A DNA stretch of 64,000 nt from Paenibacillus sp. NAIST15-1 (GTDB taxonomy: Bacteria; Bacillota; Bacilli; Paenibacillales; Paenibacillaceae), in the NCBI RefSeq assembly GCF_001894745.1, contig NZ_BBYF01000003.1:682001-746000 (forward strand), in the 5' to 3' direction. A program made the translations under genes and the position numbers. Below, in pieces: positions 36,320 to 45,369 of this stretch. Position 1 is the stretch's first letter, and every line of letters begins with the position of its first letter. The notes under the pieces were generated by a model. That model had not been told where the DNA came from. It made no database searches and saw only the letters and a list, made by a program, of their open reading frames with translations.

Positions 36320-38587
36320 TTATCCGATGTGTTTGTACGCCCGAATTGCTTCTTTCAGTTGCTTCACATCTGATTCCATTACAGGATGCCCGCCATACTT
36401 CGCCTGCTCGAACTTATTGACGATCACTGCCGCTGGAGCGCTTCTGCCCTCTCGCTGATCCGACCATCTCTTGGCAGCTTCACGCACAGTCTCATGCGCT
36501 CCCTTGCGCATGCCCTTCCATCTGCAATAGCTTAGCCACAAGTCTGTATGCAAAATGATCTGTTCCTTGTAGGTTAAATTACGCTTCAGCAGCCAGAAGA
36601 ACCCCAGGGAGAAGCCGATCGTTCTCCATTTCCACAATAATAGAAGAAAACATACGGCCGCCATCACGATAACAATCCACTTCGCCCCCTGAACGAGCCA
36701 AGCTGGAAGTGATGCGTCTTGCCTCTCCTGCTTCGGTTCTGGCTTCTTCTCCTCTTGCTTCTCTTCCGGCTTCTGTTCTTCCTTCTTCTCTGGCTCCGGC
36801 TTCTTCTCTTCCTGTTGCAGACGCGGATAGGTGAAGCCAGGCGTCGGCTCAAACGCAACCCAGCCATAGTCACCCATGTATACTTCGACCCAGGAATGAG
36901 CCTCTGCATTCGTCACCTGATACGTGCCAGCTCCACTGTCCTGCGATTGCTCGGCCAGCTCATGAGTGGGAGCGTCCCCGTTCTGACGCGTTCCTGGTGC
37001 GTATCCCTTCACCCAGCGTGTTGGGATGCCAGCAGAACGAAGAAGAATGGCCATCGATGTTGAGAAGTGATCGCAATACCCTTCCTTGATTTCGAACAAA
37101 AAGGCATCGACGAAATCCTCGCTCTTGCGCAAGGATAAATTCGGCGCATTCGTATATCGATACTGCGTACGCAAATAATTTTCTACCTTTTTTACCTTGT
37201 CGTAATAGTTAGTTTCGTCATGTGTTAATTCCTGCGCCAAATCCTTGACTCGCTGCGGAAGCGTATTTGGAATTTGCAAATATCTCTGGAATCGATCCGC
37301 ATCTGTAGATATTGTCTGTGATGACTTGCGCAAATCTTCCTCGGTAAAAATCGGGACTCGCGAAGTTAGAGTGTAGCTAGTCGGGTATTTATCTGTCTTC
37401 GGATCTTCATACCTGACTTCCCCTTCCTGCTCGTTCCAACGCAGAACCGCCTCAAGAGAATTACTAATTGACTCTACCGACTCAATCATTCCTAAACCGA
37501 ATAACACGGGATACAAGTCCTTATTTTGCATCGTAATTGTTTGTTGAATCATTCTTGTAGGAATGTTTCGAGCAGGCTGATCCGCTGCTGTGAGCTGTTG
37601 TCGAAGACTAAAAATGGGATTGCGTCTTGGTGTTTTATCCCAGCCCTGTCCAGTGTACCAGTCCTTCGATTCCCCTCTCCAGTAGCCGCGCATTTCCGTT
37701 GTTACGGACATAACAGGCATATAGTCCATGTTAAAGCCATTGCCCAGCTCTGCATCCGAATGGCTGTAACCGGATGTACTCGTACGAGATCCGCTCCCGC
37801 TACCCGTCACTTTCGATACGAGATCCGACATCGGGTTATTCCCATCGCCATAGCGATTGCTCCAAGCGGTATACGGGTCAGTCAAGATTGGCTTGACTTC
37901 TGGTACACTGACCCCTACAGAAATAATGAGAGAAATCACGAACACAGCGAGCAGCCCCATTTGCAGCGGGTAACGTACGGATCCGCGCCATATGTTCGGA
38001 TAGTCCGTGTTCATTTGTTTATAGTGAATACAAATGAGCCAAATCAATGACGCGCCAACAATCCACGCCACCTGCATCCACAATATTTCGTCGGTAAATG
38101 AATCCAGTATGCCGAAGATCATAATTTGGACAAGCAGCCATAAGAGAACACGCGCCTTGCCTTGCACGAGCACTACAAGAGATTCGCAACATAACCACAG
38201 TCCTAGCAGAAACCAGATGTAAGGGTGAAATTGAAGGAGCTTGTCCCACCGTTCACCACCATCTATCCATATATCAAATTGTACGAGATTCCGATACACG
38301 ATATAGCATAAAGCTGGGAGGGTAATGATCAGTCTGCCTATGAATTGGCATGGGAAGAGCATAACTGCACCCCATAATCCAATCATGAACATGCGCGACA
38401 TGGCTAACGTCTCGTCGTACCAATACGGTTCCAGCATGACAAGCCATTGCCAGACCATCACAATCATACAGGTCCAGATCATCCGCTCTGTCCAATAGGA
38501 GGATAACCACACTTGTATTCGATCATCTGCAGCCTTCTGTACGGTTGAGGTACGTGAAGGAGCGGAGTACGGCTGTTCCGTCTTCAT
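36320..38587 (-). CDS. Membrane transglutaminase-like protein (TgpA/YebA type)
   Basis: 755 residues: a block of six to seven membrane helices (about 40-220), an extracytoplasmic transglutaminase-like core with Cys in EGYCDHFSTSMAILLRSAGI, GIPTRWVKGYAPG, His in AEAHSWVEVY and GWVAFEPTPGF, then a Lys/Glu/Pro linker (about 630-660), another membrane segment (WIVIVMAAVCFLLLLW) and a DUF4129-like C-terminal tail. The role of this family is unclear, probably modification of envelope proteins. Its start overlaps the DUF58 gene by four bases; GGAGG lies seven bases before the ATG. Same order as yeaC-yeaD-yebA in B. subtilis. Confidence 0.93.
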   Translation of the reverse strand: MKTEQPYSAPSRTSTVQKAADDRIQVWLSSYWTERMIWTCMIVMVWQWLVMLEPYWYDETLAMSRMFMIGLWGAVMLFPCQFIGRLIITLPALCYIVYRNLVQFDIWIDGGERWDKLLQFHPYIWFLLGLWLCCESLVVLVQGKARVLLWLLVQIMIFGILDSFTDEILWMQVAWIVGASLIWLICIHYKQMNTDYPNIWRGSVRYPLQMGLLAVFVISLIISVGVSVPEVKPILTDPYTAWSNRYGDGNNPMSDLVSKVTGSGSGSRTSTSGYSHSDAELGNGFNMDYMPVMSVTTEMRGYWRGESKDWYTGQGWDKTPRRNPIFSLRQQLTAADQPARNIPTRMIQQTITMQNKDLYPVLFGLGMIESVESISNSLEAVLRWNEQEGEVRYEDPKTDKYPTSYTLTSRVPIFTEEDLRKSSQTISTDADRFQRYLQIPNTLPQRVKDLAQELTHDETNYYDKVKKVENYLRTQYRYTNAPNLSLRKSEDFVDAFLFEIKEGYCDHFSTSMAILLRSAGIPTRWVKGYAPGTRQNGDAPTHELAEQSQDSGAGTYQVTNAEAHSWVEVYMGDYGWVAFEPTPGFTYPRLQQEEKKPEPEKKEEQKPEEKQEEKKPEPKQERQDASLPAWLVQGAKWIVIVMAAVCFLLLLWKWRTIGFSLGFFWLLKRNLTYKEQIILHTDLWLSYCRWKGMRKGAHETVREAAKRWSDQREGRSAPAAVIVNKFEQAKYGGHPVMESDVKQLKEAIRAYKHIG

Positions 38588-39858
38588 GCGGCCCCACCTC
38601 CTAGAAGCTTCGGCAGATCTTGTACTTGAGACAAGGAAATGTAGTGCAAGCGCTGAGAGGCCAGCAAGCGTATAAGAGATTGACTCCTCTCGTTATGCGG
38701 GGCTGACACCTCTTCCTTCACATGAATAAAGCTCCCGGAACACCCCAGCTTCGATAATGTCCGCGTATATATCAACACATCTGAAGAGGCATGTCCGCTA
38801 ATGAAAGCAAGTGAGGCTCCGTGAAGCATCGATGCATGCTCAGTAAGTGCTGCAAGCAGTTGTTCTTGCTCTTCTGATGATTCCAGCTGCACAGTAGACA
38901 TCCATTGTCGAAATACAGCAATTTCTGGTTTGGCCTGATCAGCCGTCCACCAATTCAATCGCTCCCCGATAGCCGCCACATAGGTTGGGCGTTGACACTG
39001 AGCACCGTATTGTACAAGAGATGCCATCGTAGATACAGCAGCTTCAAATTTTTCATCCGCCACTGTTTTATTTCCCTCATAGGAAAGTGAACGGCAATCC
39101 AACACAACAATGATAGGCGATTGGGACTCTGGTTCGAACTGTCTTGTCTTCAACATCCCCGTCTTCGCAGTTGCATTCCAGTGAATGCGAGATAATTTAT
39201 CTCCGTACACATACTCACGCACACCGTTTTGTTGTGAAGATTCTCTGTGATGACGGACAGAAGATGCTGCATGCACACCGTGACCTACCTGTCGCTCCGC
39301 GTGTGTCCACCTCGGAATAGGTATGACAGTTGGCATCACATAGAAGGCGGATGGCGCATTCAAGCTTCTACACTGCTCGAACAACCCGAACAGATCCTTA
39401 GAACTGCATATCGCTGGAGCAAATTCATAATATCCTCTTGCCAAAGACGGAGTCCGGTAAGTGACTGCAGCCGAACGGCCAGCACCTAAAACAACTGCAG
39501 ACTCCATCGTATTACAGCTGCTGCCGAAGCGACAGAGCTCATCACGGACGACGAGGTAAGGAATGGGGAGCCAACCTGGTACAGTGACTCGGATGTTAAC
39601 GTATAATTGCGAATTGGCGGGAAAGAAGACACCTGATCCATCGCCAAGCATTCTTGTTCCCCGTACGCTGCGAATGCCGCCAACTAACACTAAACCCCAA
39701 TACACTAGCAGCACAGTCGCCATAGCTAGCAGCATGACTGACGTCTTGCCGCCTTGAAATAAGAAATAGAACAAACACGAGACGTACATGCTGGCTACAG
39801 CTATAATCGTTCGCTTGCGAGCTCCTTTGCGCTGCCACATACGTTGCGAATGATTCAT
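38584..39858 (-). CDS. DUF58 / vWA-like protein (YeaD type)
   Basis: 424 residues: two N-terminal membrane segments (about 17-60), then a soluble part with the DUF58 signature REYVYGDKLSRIHWNATAKTG and IIVVLDCRS resembling the MIDAS start of a von Willebrand A domain. Function unknown; in this family it works with the MoxR ATPase, which may act as a chaperone for it. Between moxR-like and transglutaminase genes, nearly without gaps. Confidence 0.9.
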   Translation of the reverse strand: MNHSQRMWQRKGARKRTIIAVASMYVSCLFYFLFQGGKTSVMLLAMATVLLVYWGLVLVGGIRSVRGTRMLGDGSGVFFPANSQLYVNIRVTVPGWLPIPYLVVRDELCRFGSSCNTMESAVVLGAGRSAAVTYRTPSLARGYYEFAPAICSSKDLFGLFEQCRSLNAPSAFYVMPTVIPIPRWTHAERQVGHGVHAASSVRHHRESSQQNGVREYVYGDKLSRIHWNATAKTGMLKTRQFEPESQSPIIVVLDCRSLSYEGNKTVADEKFEAAVSTMASLVQYGAQCQRPTYVAAIGERLNWWTADQAKPEIAVFRQWMSTVQLESSEEQEQLLAALTEHASMLHGASLAFISGHASSDVLIYTRTLSKLGCSGSFIHVKEEVSAPHNERSQSLIRLLASQRLHYISLSQVQDLPKLLGGGAA

Positions 39859-39861
39859 ATG

Positions 39862-40818
39862 CTACGTCCCCAATCGGATTGGTACACGAACACGCTCCGT
39901 AATACCGCTTACAATATGCTGAGCTGTAATGCCCTCCATTTTCGCCTCCATGCGCAATACAATCCGGTGCGTCAATACAAAAGGAAGCAGTTCCTTCACA
40001 TCATCAGGCGTAACGAAATTCCGCTCATGCATCCATGCTCTCGCCTTCGCAGCCTGCATCAAGGCAACGGAAGCGCGCGGGCTCGCTCCGAGCAGGACAT
40101 GTGCTTGTTCACGTGTAGCCCGCACGATCTCAATCATATAGGCCGCGACTGCATCATCCACATATACATTGCGAACTTCCTCCTGCATCAGCTTGATGGA
40201 GGCAATATCCGTGACAGTCTCCGCTCTCTCCGATGGCAGACCTTCCGCATGGCGAATCAGCATCGTACGCTCTGTCTGCTCATCCGGATACCCCAGCTTA
40301 AGCTTGAACATGAAACGATCCAGCTGTGCTTCCGGAAGTACATAAGTACCTTCAAATTCAATCGGATTTTGTGTTGCAAACATAACAAAAGGTGAAGGAA
40401 GAGAGAAAGTCTGCCCATCTACCGTAATATGATGTTCCTCCATTGCTTCAAGCAATGCAGATTGTGTCTTTGTAGTAGCACGGTTAATTTCGTCTACCAG
40501 CAGGACATTCGCCATGATTGGGCCCGGACGATAGACAAATTGCTGATCCTTAGGATGGAAGATGAATACACCTGTAATATCAGTTGGAAGCAAATCCGGG
40601 TTGCACTGCACTCGCCGAAATAAACCATTCATCGTACGAGCTAATGATTTGACAAGTTGCGTCTTGCCTGTCCCGGGAACATCTTCAATAAGAACGTGCC
40701 CTCCGGCCAGCATCGCTGTCAGCAGAAGTTCAATTTCTTGGGATTTACCTAAAATACATCGTTCCAATGTCGATTGCATCTTTCGCATTAGGGCATGCAA
40801 TGATTGGTAGGATGACAT
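39862..40818 (-). CDS. MoxR-family AAA+ ATPase (YeaC type)
   Basis: 318 residues: Walker A DVPGTGKTQLVKSL, Walker B LLVDEINRA, sensor 1 FATQNPIEFEGTY, arginine finger region EAQLDRFMFK, and GASPRASVALMQAAKARAW. MoxR ATPases are thought to help assemble metal or vWA-domain partners. AATAGGAGG precedes the ATG. First gene of a three-gene operon with DUF58 and transglutaminase genes. The 275 bases upstream hold an AT-rich promoter region and the spoVAE terminator. Confidence 0.95.
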   Translation of the reverse strand: MSSYQSLHALMRKMQSTLERCILGKSQEIELLLTAMLAGGHVLIEDVPGTGKTQLVKSLARTMNGLFRRVQCNPDLLPTDITGVFIFHPKDQQFVYRPGPIMANVLLVDEINRATTKTQSALLEAMEEHHITVDGQTFSLPSPFVMFATQNPIEFEGTYVLPEAQLDRFMFKLKLGYPDEQTERTMLIRHAEGLPSERAETVTDIASIKLMQEEVRNVYVDDAVAAYMIEIVRATREQAHVLLGASPRASVALMQAAKARAWMHERNFVTPDDVKELLPFVLTHRIVLRMEAKMEGITAQHIVSGITERVRVPIRLGT

Positions 40819-41010
40819 GGCAACGACCTCCTATTGGGTTCATTCATTATTTTGTAGAAGAATTAGTAACTTTCCACGTGATAAAGTTTTAAAAATTCAT
40901 GCATTTTTTCATTTTACACCATTCAAGGAATAACGTACATGTCCATTCATGGTGAATCTTGTCAAATATCTTCGTTTTATCGCTAAAACCATGGATTGTG
41001 ATCACCAACA

Positions 41011-41049
41011 AAAAAAGCTCTGACACCATCGAAATAGCGTCAGAACTTT
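41011..41049 (-). terminator. Terminator of the spoVA operon
   Basis: On the minus strand GTTCTGAC pairs with GTCAGAGC over a 15-base loop, followed by TTTTTTTG. It lies about 45 bases after the spoVAE stop. Confidence 0.8.
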
Positions 41050-41094
41050 ACATGTATCCTTATTCGATTGACGAGATCTGAATAGAACTTCCAC

Positions 41095-41445
41095 TCATCC
41101 CTTAGGTCGAATGACAAGAGCAGCTAAAAAGGAAAACACAATCGCAGCGGAAATGCCTGCACTTGTTGTCTTGAACATACCGCTGACAGGTGCTACCCAC
41201 CCGGAAGCTTTAATCTCGGTCAAGGCTCCATGTACAAGAGAGTTGCCGAAGCTCGTAATCGGAACGGTTACCCCTGCTCCTGCAAATTTAATAAGCGGCT
41301 CATACCAGCCAAGTCCGTCGATAATCGCTCCTGCGACAACAAGAATCGTCATCGTGTGCGCCGGAGTCAGCTTGGCAACATCGAACATGAGCTGACCGAT
41401 TACACAGATTAACCCGCCTATGACAAATGCCCATACATATATCAT
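41095..41445 (-). CDS. spoVAE: Stage V sporulation protein AE (SpoVAEb type)
   Basis: 116-residue hydrophobic protein with three to four membrane segments, including IGGLICVIGQLMFDVAKLTP, AGAGVTVPITSFGNSLVHGA and ISAAIVFSFLAALVIRPKG. Acts with SpoVAC and SpoVAD in moving dipicolinic acid across the inner spore membrane. Six bases follow the spoVAD stop, so the two are cotranscribed. Its fold repeats motifs seen in SpoVAC (TGAVPVTGFANS-like). Confidence 0.94.
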   Translation of the reverse strand: MIYVWAFVIGGLICVIGQLMFDVAKLTPAHTMTILVVAGAIIDGLGWYEPLIKFAGAGVTVPITSFGNSLVHGALTEIKASGWVAPVSGMFKTTSAGISAAIVFSFLAALVIRPKG

Positions 41446-41451
41446 CCTGCT

Positions 41452-42474
41452 TCATCCCTTCATTTCAATCGTTACTGCGTGTGCAATGCAAGGAATCGTC
41501 TCCCCTTGCTGGAAGGATAGCGGCGAGAGCAGTGCTCCCGTAGCAGCTACAAGCACACGTCTCAGCTTCCGTTCGCGCAAACGCTTCAGAATGTGGCCGT
41601 ATGTAACGACTGCCGAGCATCCGCAGCCACTGCCCCCTGCTTGTACGGCCTGCTTGTTCAAGTCATAGACCATAAGGCCGCAATCATTGAAAGTTGTCCG
41701 CTCCATATGCAGTCCGTTCTGTTGGAACAGATCATTGGCGATCGACAGACCGATGGATGCCAAGTCGCCCGTGACAATCAAGTCATAATCCTGAGGCTTG
41801 CGATCCAGATCGCTTAAGTGAGTCTGGATCGTATCGACTGCGGCTGGAGCCATTGCCGCCCCCATATTGAATGGATCCTTAATTCCGAGATCGACAATCT
41901 TGCCGATCGTAGCTGCAATCACACGAGGCATGGATGAGTATTGCTTCTCTGCCTTGGCAACTACAGCTGCTCCAGCACCTGTTACTGTATATTGCGCCGT
42001 AGGCGGCTTCTGGGAACCATATTCGGTCGGATAGCGGAACTGCTTCTCCGCTGTGCAGTTATGGCTGCAAGTAGCTGCCATCACCTTGTTCGCATTGCCC
42101 GAATCTACAAGCAGAGAGGCAATCGCAAGCGATTCCATCGATGTCGAACAAGCACCAAATACGCCAATATAAGGAACTCCCAGGGTACGCGCTGCGAAGG
42201 AATTGCTAATAATCTGATTAAGCAAATCCCCGCCGACAAAAAAGTTCAGATCGTCCTGCGTAATATGGGAATTAACAATTGCAAGCTGCGTCGCCTGCTC
42301 CAATAGTTTACGTTCGGCTTTCTCCCAGCTTTTCTCCTGCATATCAAGCGTATCATGTATATAATCAAAGTCAGCAGCCAGCGGCCCTTCTCCTTCATCA
42401 GGACCCACAACTGTTGCCGTACCAATGATCGCTGGCTCACTCTGGAATCGCCATGTATGACGTCCGATTTGCAT
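41452..42474 (-). CDS. spoVAD: Stage V sporulation protein AD
   Basis: 340-residue thiolase-fold protein that binds dipicolinic acid. GVFGACSTSMESLAIASLL corresponds to the thiolase active-site Cys region, with SHNCTAEKQFRYPTEYG and GGSGCGCSAVVTYGHI. GAAGGGGG precedes the ATG. Middle gene of spoVAC-AD-AE. Confidence 0.96.
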   Translation of the reverse strand: MQIGRHTWRFQSEPAIIGTATVVGPDEGEGPLAADFDYIHDTLDMQEKSWEKAERKLLEQATQLAIVNSHITQDDLNFFVGGDLLNQIISNSFAARTLGVPYIGVFGACSTSMESLAIASLLVDSGNANKVMAATCSHNCTAEKQFRYPTEYGSQKPPTAQYTVTGAGAAVVAKAEKQYSSMPRVIAATIGKIVDLGIKDPFNMGAAMAPAAVDTIQTHLSDLDRKPQDYDLIVTGDLASIGLSIANDLFQQNGLHMERTTFNDCGLMVYDLNKQAVQAGGSGCGCSAVVTYGHILKRLRERKLRRVLVAATGALLSPLSFQQGETIPCIAHAVTIEMKG

Positions 42475-42519
42475 CCAAATCCCCCTTCCTCATGCATGCG
42501 TTCATAATGCGGCAGCAGG

Positions 42520-43017
42520 TCAATGCTGGAGTCCAAAGATCAAATAAATCAACGCAACGAAGAACGCCGCTACGGTTCCGAACACGACGACCGACCCTGC
42601 CAATTTGAATATGTTCGCTCCTACCCCCAGTACTAAGCCCTCACTGCGATGCTCCAATGCCGCCGAACACATGGAATTGGCAAAGCCAGTAACCGGGACG
42701 GCCGTACCCGCGCCTGCCCACTGTGCGATTTTGTCGTATACGCCGAAGCATGTAAGAATGACGGACAATAAAATTAAGGTGACGACTGTCGGGTTGCCTG
42801 CCTCCTTCTCGCTCATTCCTAAATACGTCATATATAGCTGCTGGATAACTTGTCCAATCAAACAAATCGTTCCGCCAACGAGGAACGCACGAATGCAATT
42901 TTTGCCTACCGTCCGTGCGGGCTCCCGTCGACTGGCGATTTGCTTGTACTCTTGCTCAGAAAGCGTCCAATTTCCTGATTTCCATTTCGGTGTTCCGGAT
43001 TTCGTTGATGACGCCAT
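42520..43017 (-). CDS. spoVAC: Stage V sporulation protein AC (mechanosensitive DPA channel subunit)
   Basis: About 165 residues with three or more membrane helices: CIRAFLVGGTICLIGQVIQQ, VTLILLSVILTCFGVYDKI, and the conserved GAGTAVPVTGFANSMCSAAL, then VVVFGTVAAFFVALIYLIF. Open to 43050, but AGGAGGTGGAGAT lies directly before the ATG at 43017. SpoVAC is the mechanosensitive channel of spore germination. spoVAA, AB and AEa/AF are not next to it here. Confidence 0.94.
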   Translation of the reverse strand: MASSTKSGTPKWKSGNWTLSEQEYKQIASRREPARTVGKNCIRAFLVGGTICLIGQVIQQLYMTYLGMSEKEAGNPTVVTLILLSVILTCFGVYDKIAQWAGAGTAVPVTGFANSMCSAALEHRSEGLVLGVGANIFKLAGSVVVFGTVAAFFVALIYLIFGLQH

Positions 43018-43141
43018 ATCTCCACCTCCTGCAACATACTTGTGTAGCATTCATCATTTCACATGCATCATCATTCCTACACAGTATTTGTCTTTCGGAG
43101 ATGGAATATGTCATGTATCTCATACTGCCTTCATGCACAGC

Positions 43142-43252
43142 CTACAACAGTCGCTGCAGGTGCAGCAGAAGCAAGCAAATAGCGAGCAGGACGAACAGAA
43201 CAAGCACAATACAGCTGAACAACGGTACCATGACCCTGTTATCCAAATTCAC
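43142..43252 (-). CDS. Possible 36-residue single-pass membrane peptide
   Basis: A small frame on the minus strand starts with GTG at 43252, directly after AGAGGAAGA, and encodes a short polar N-terminus (NLDNRV) and one strongly hydrophobic helix (VLVLFVLLAICLLLLHL) ending QRLL. An internal ATG lies seven codons in. It is 125 bases upstream of spoVAC on the same strand. Tiny single-pass peptides are common in spore formers, but no family was recognised and the frame could be chance. The stretch 43051-43464 otherwise holds only the CBM9-like gene's terminator. Confidence 0.35.
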   Translation of the reverse strand: MNLDNRVMVPLFSCIVLVLFVLLAICLLLLHLQRLL

Positions 43253-43388
43253 TCTTCCTCTCTGCATTACTGGATACGGCCCTATGCGATACATTAGTGT
43301 ATGCAGTTCCTGATAATCCGCTACAAGCTAAGGAAGAATAGCCTTCAGGATGTCCATATTCGGAGGATTCGTTTATTCGCTATACAAA

Positions 43389-43446
43389 TAAGCGCCCCCA
43401 GTCCCCACTCAGCACAGAAGCTGAGTACGGGCCTGAAAGGCGCTTA
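43389..43446 (-). terminator. Terminator of the CBM9-like gene
   Basis: TAAGCGCC (43389-43396) pairs with GGCGCTTA (43439-43446), enclosing a second perfect hairpin, ACTCAGC / GCTGAGT. On the minus strand it is followed by TTTG only, so the T-run is weak. Confidence 0.6.
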
Positions 43447-43464
43447 CTCGTATCAACCACTATT

Positions 43465-44124
43465 CTATTTCGTAAATCGAATCGTTCCGAAGCATTCTGG
43501 CATGTGGAAATTAACTGCACCTGTCGGAGCCCAAGCATCATAAGTGCGAGCACCAAGCTTATCTTGATCAATTCGGAACCAGTTAAGACGGAAATGAGAG
43601 CCCACTTCTGGTGTAGTACATTCCAAATCCTCAAAGCGAATCGCCAATTCATATATCACTCTGCGTACTGGAACATTGACATACGACACAGAGGATAGCA
43701 GATGCTCGGCATTCCATTCCGGATGGAAGCCCTTCGGTTCGCCAGGATTGTTCGTAATGTAAGCATCGAATATCACATTATGCGGACTTACATTAAATTC
43801 ATAATAAGCTCGGCCATCCCCGTCAGGATCAATGAAGCACTCTACTACATCCGCCTCGTACAAAGGATCATCCCGGTCAGTATATGGGCTGACGATGTAA
43901 TCATCCTCGCATTCAAATTGCATATGGAACGTCGTATCTGTCCAGCAAGCCCTCACCTTCGTCTGTTGGCGTGGAGCTGCCCCCGTTACTACATCTACTA
44001 GCTCTACCGAATCCGTTAAGCTCCAATCTGGCGTACCGCTTGGCATATAGGTACATGGATAGTCCAGCGGTCTACGCAAATCATTCTCTGTATGTTGCAT
44101 TCCTTGATGCTTAGCCGATGTCAT
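43465..44124 (-). CDS. Carbohydrate-binding family 9-like protein
   Basis: About 219 residues forming a CBM9-like beta-sandwich: RACWTDTTFHMQFECEDDYI, then DPLYEADVVECFIDPDGDGR, YYEFNVSPHNVIFDAYI, and FRLNWFRID near the end, the pattern of the DOMON/CBM9-like family. There is no signal peptide, so it is probably cytoplasmic; the ligand is unknown. AAGGAG nine bases before the ATG at 44124 supports this start over 44151. Stands alone between sigK and the spoVA genes. Confidence 0.8.
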   Translation of the reverse strand: MTSAKHQGMQHTENDLRRPLDYPCTYMPSGTPDWSLTDSVELVDVVTGAAPRQQTKVRACWTDTTFHMQFECEDDYIVSPYTDRDDPLYEADVVECFIDPDGDGRAYYEFNVSPHNVIFDAYITNNPGEPKGFHPEWNAEHLLSSVSYVNVPVRRVIYELAIRFEDLECTTPEVGSHFRLNWFRIDQDKLGARTYDAWAPTGAVNFHMPECFGTIRFTK

Positions 44125-44291
44125 TCGCTCTCTCTCCTTATGCTCTATCATTGTTGTCCTAGCACAAGTGTAATCGATTTCGAGTTAAATAGGTATCACG
44201 TGTTAGCCAACAAGCAATAGAAAATGTCGCACATATAGAATAGGTTGTGAATAATAAGAGATTGCGACATCGTGCTCCATCCGCTCACACC

Positions 44292-44323
44292 AAAAAGAGC
44301 CGCAAGGCAATCCTCGCAGCTCT
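44292..44323 (-). terminator. Terminator of sigK
   Basis: On the minus strand AGAGC-TGCGAGG pairs with CCTTGCG-GCTCT around a four-base loop, followed by TTTTTGG. It lies about 50 bases after the sigK stop. The rest of 44152-44375 shows no gene. Confidence 0.8.
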
Positions 44324-44375
44324 GTACGGTTTCTCGATTTCTTCATGACCAGGCTCAGCTCTTATTCGTAATAGA

Positions 44376-45080
44376 TCAATCTCGCTTCACTTTATAAAAC
44401 TCATGATACAGCTTCATAAGCGCCCGCTTCTCTATCCGTGACACATACGAACGCGAGATGCCTAATTCCTTCGCAATCTCCCGCTGTGTTCGCTCATCGC
44501 CGCCTCCATCTAATCCGAACCGCCCCCGGATAACCTCCTGCTCCCGTTCATCCAATATATCCAGATTGCGATATATTTTGCTTTTCTCGATCTTAAGCTG
44601 CACCTTCTCGACAACCTCATCACTTTCCGTGCCAAGTATGTCAATTAATGTAATTTCATTACCTTCCTTGTCAGTCCCTATCGGATCGTGCAGCGATACA
44701 TCCTTGCGTGTCTTCTTCAGCGAACGAAGATGCATCAAAATTTCATTTTCTATACAGCGAGCTGCGAAAGTAGCCAGCTTCGTCCCCTTATTCGGCTGAA
44801 AGCTCTCGATCGCTTTAATCAATCCAATCGTGCCGATCGAGATCAGATCCTCAAGATCCTCGCCGGTATTATCGAACTTCTTCACGATGTGGGCAACAAG
44901 CCTTAAGTTATGTTCAACTAACATATTTCTCGAATGTGCATTCCCTTCTGCCATAAGAAGCAGGTGCTTTGTCTCCTCTTCCTCTGCCAACGGCTGCGGA
45001 AACGCATTGTTCTTCACGTATGAGACGAGCAGCGATATTTGCTTAATGAAGAGTGCGATCGCCGTGAATAATCCCGTCAT
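44376..45080 (-). CDS. sigK: Late mother-cell RNA polymerase sigma factor SigK
   Basis: 234 residues, normal length and uninterrupted. N-terminal pro-sequence with hydrophobic stretch ([18 protein letters not shown]), then NAFPQPL, the core [54 protein letters not shown] and region 4 with [20 protein letters not shown]. In B. subtilis sigK is split by the skin element; here it is intact. Cleavage of the pro-sequence by SpoIVFB activates it. GGAGGTGG is upstream of the ATG. Confidence 0.97.
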   Translation of the reverse strand: MTGLFTAIALFIKQISLLVSYVKNNAFPQPLAEEEETKHLLLMAEGNAHSRNMLVEHNLRLVAHIVKKFDNTGEDLEDLISIGTIGLIKAIESFQPNKGTKLATFAARCIENEILMHLRSLKKTRKDVSLHDPIGTDKEGNEITLIDILGTESDEVVEKVQLKIEKSKIYRNLDILDEREQEVIRGRFGLDGGGDERTQREIAKELGISRSYVSRIEKRALMKLYHEFYKVKRD

Positions 45081-45174
45081 GTAATAGCCACCTCCAGAAG
45101 TCTGACGACATTGTGTTCTGCATCTTGCGCCTGTTCATTCTCGATTCTCTTTCACAGTTGTGGCGCAGTGATAC

Positions 45175-45203
45175 ATTGTATGTAGGCGGTGGCCTATACG
45201 TGC
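45175..45203 (-). promoter_or_regulatory. Possible sigma-E/K type promoter upstream of sigK
   Basis: On the minus strand CATACAAT (45182-45175) matches the mother-cell -10 consensus exactly. A -35 of the form GMATATT is poor: GCACGTA lies 14 bases upstream. The -10 alone is good and the place, 95 bases before sigK, is right. Confidence 0.45.
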
Positions 45204-45369
45204 ATGTACGAGGAAAGCTGTATTTTCCCTCGTTGTTCAAGGTTGGATATGAGCTCCAAAAAGTAAATGTCCATAGGTTGTAAAATCTGAGGTTTTGCAT
45301 CCTCTGACATCAGATATGCGATCATTCAGGATCAGGAGGGATTCCAGCTCGAAGTACATGGAGCATAGC

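Noticed and set aside
43017-43140. A sigma-G promoter for spoVAC
   Set aside because: A TGCATG -35-like match exists but no acceptable CAHWHTAH element lies at the right distance.
44376-45080. Possible skin-type interruption of sigK
   Set aside because: The gene is continuous from the pro-sequence to region 4 with no recombinase or att site.
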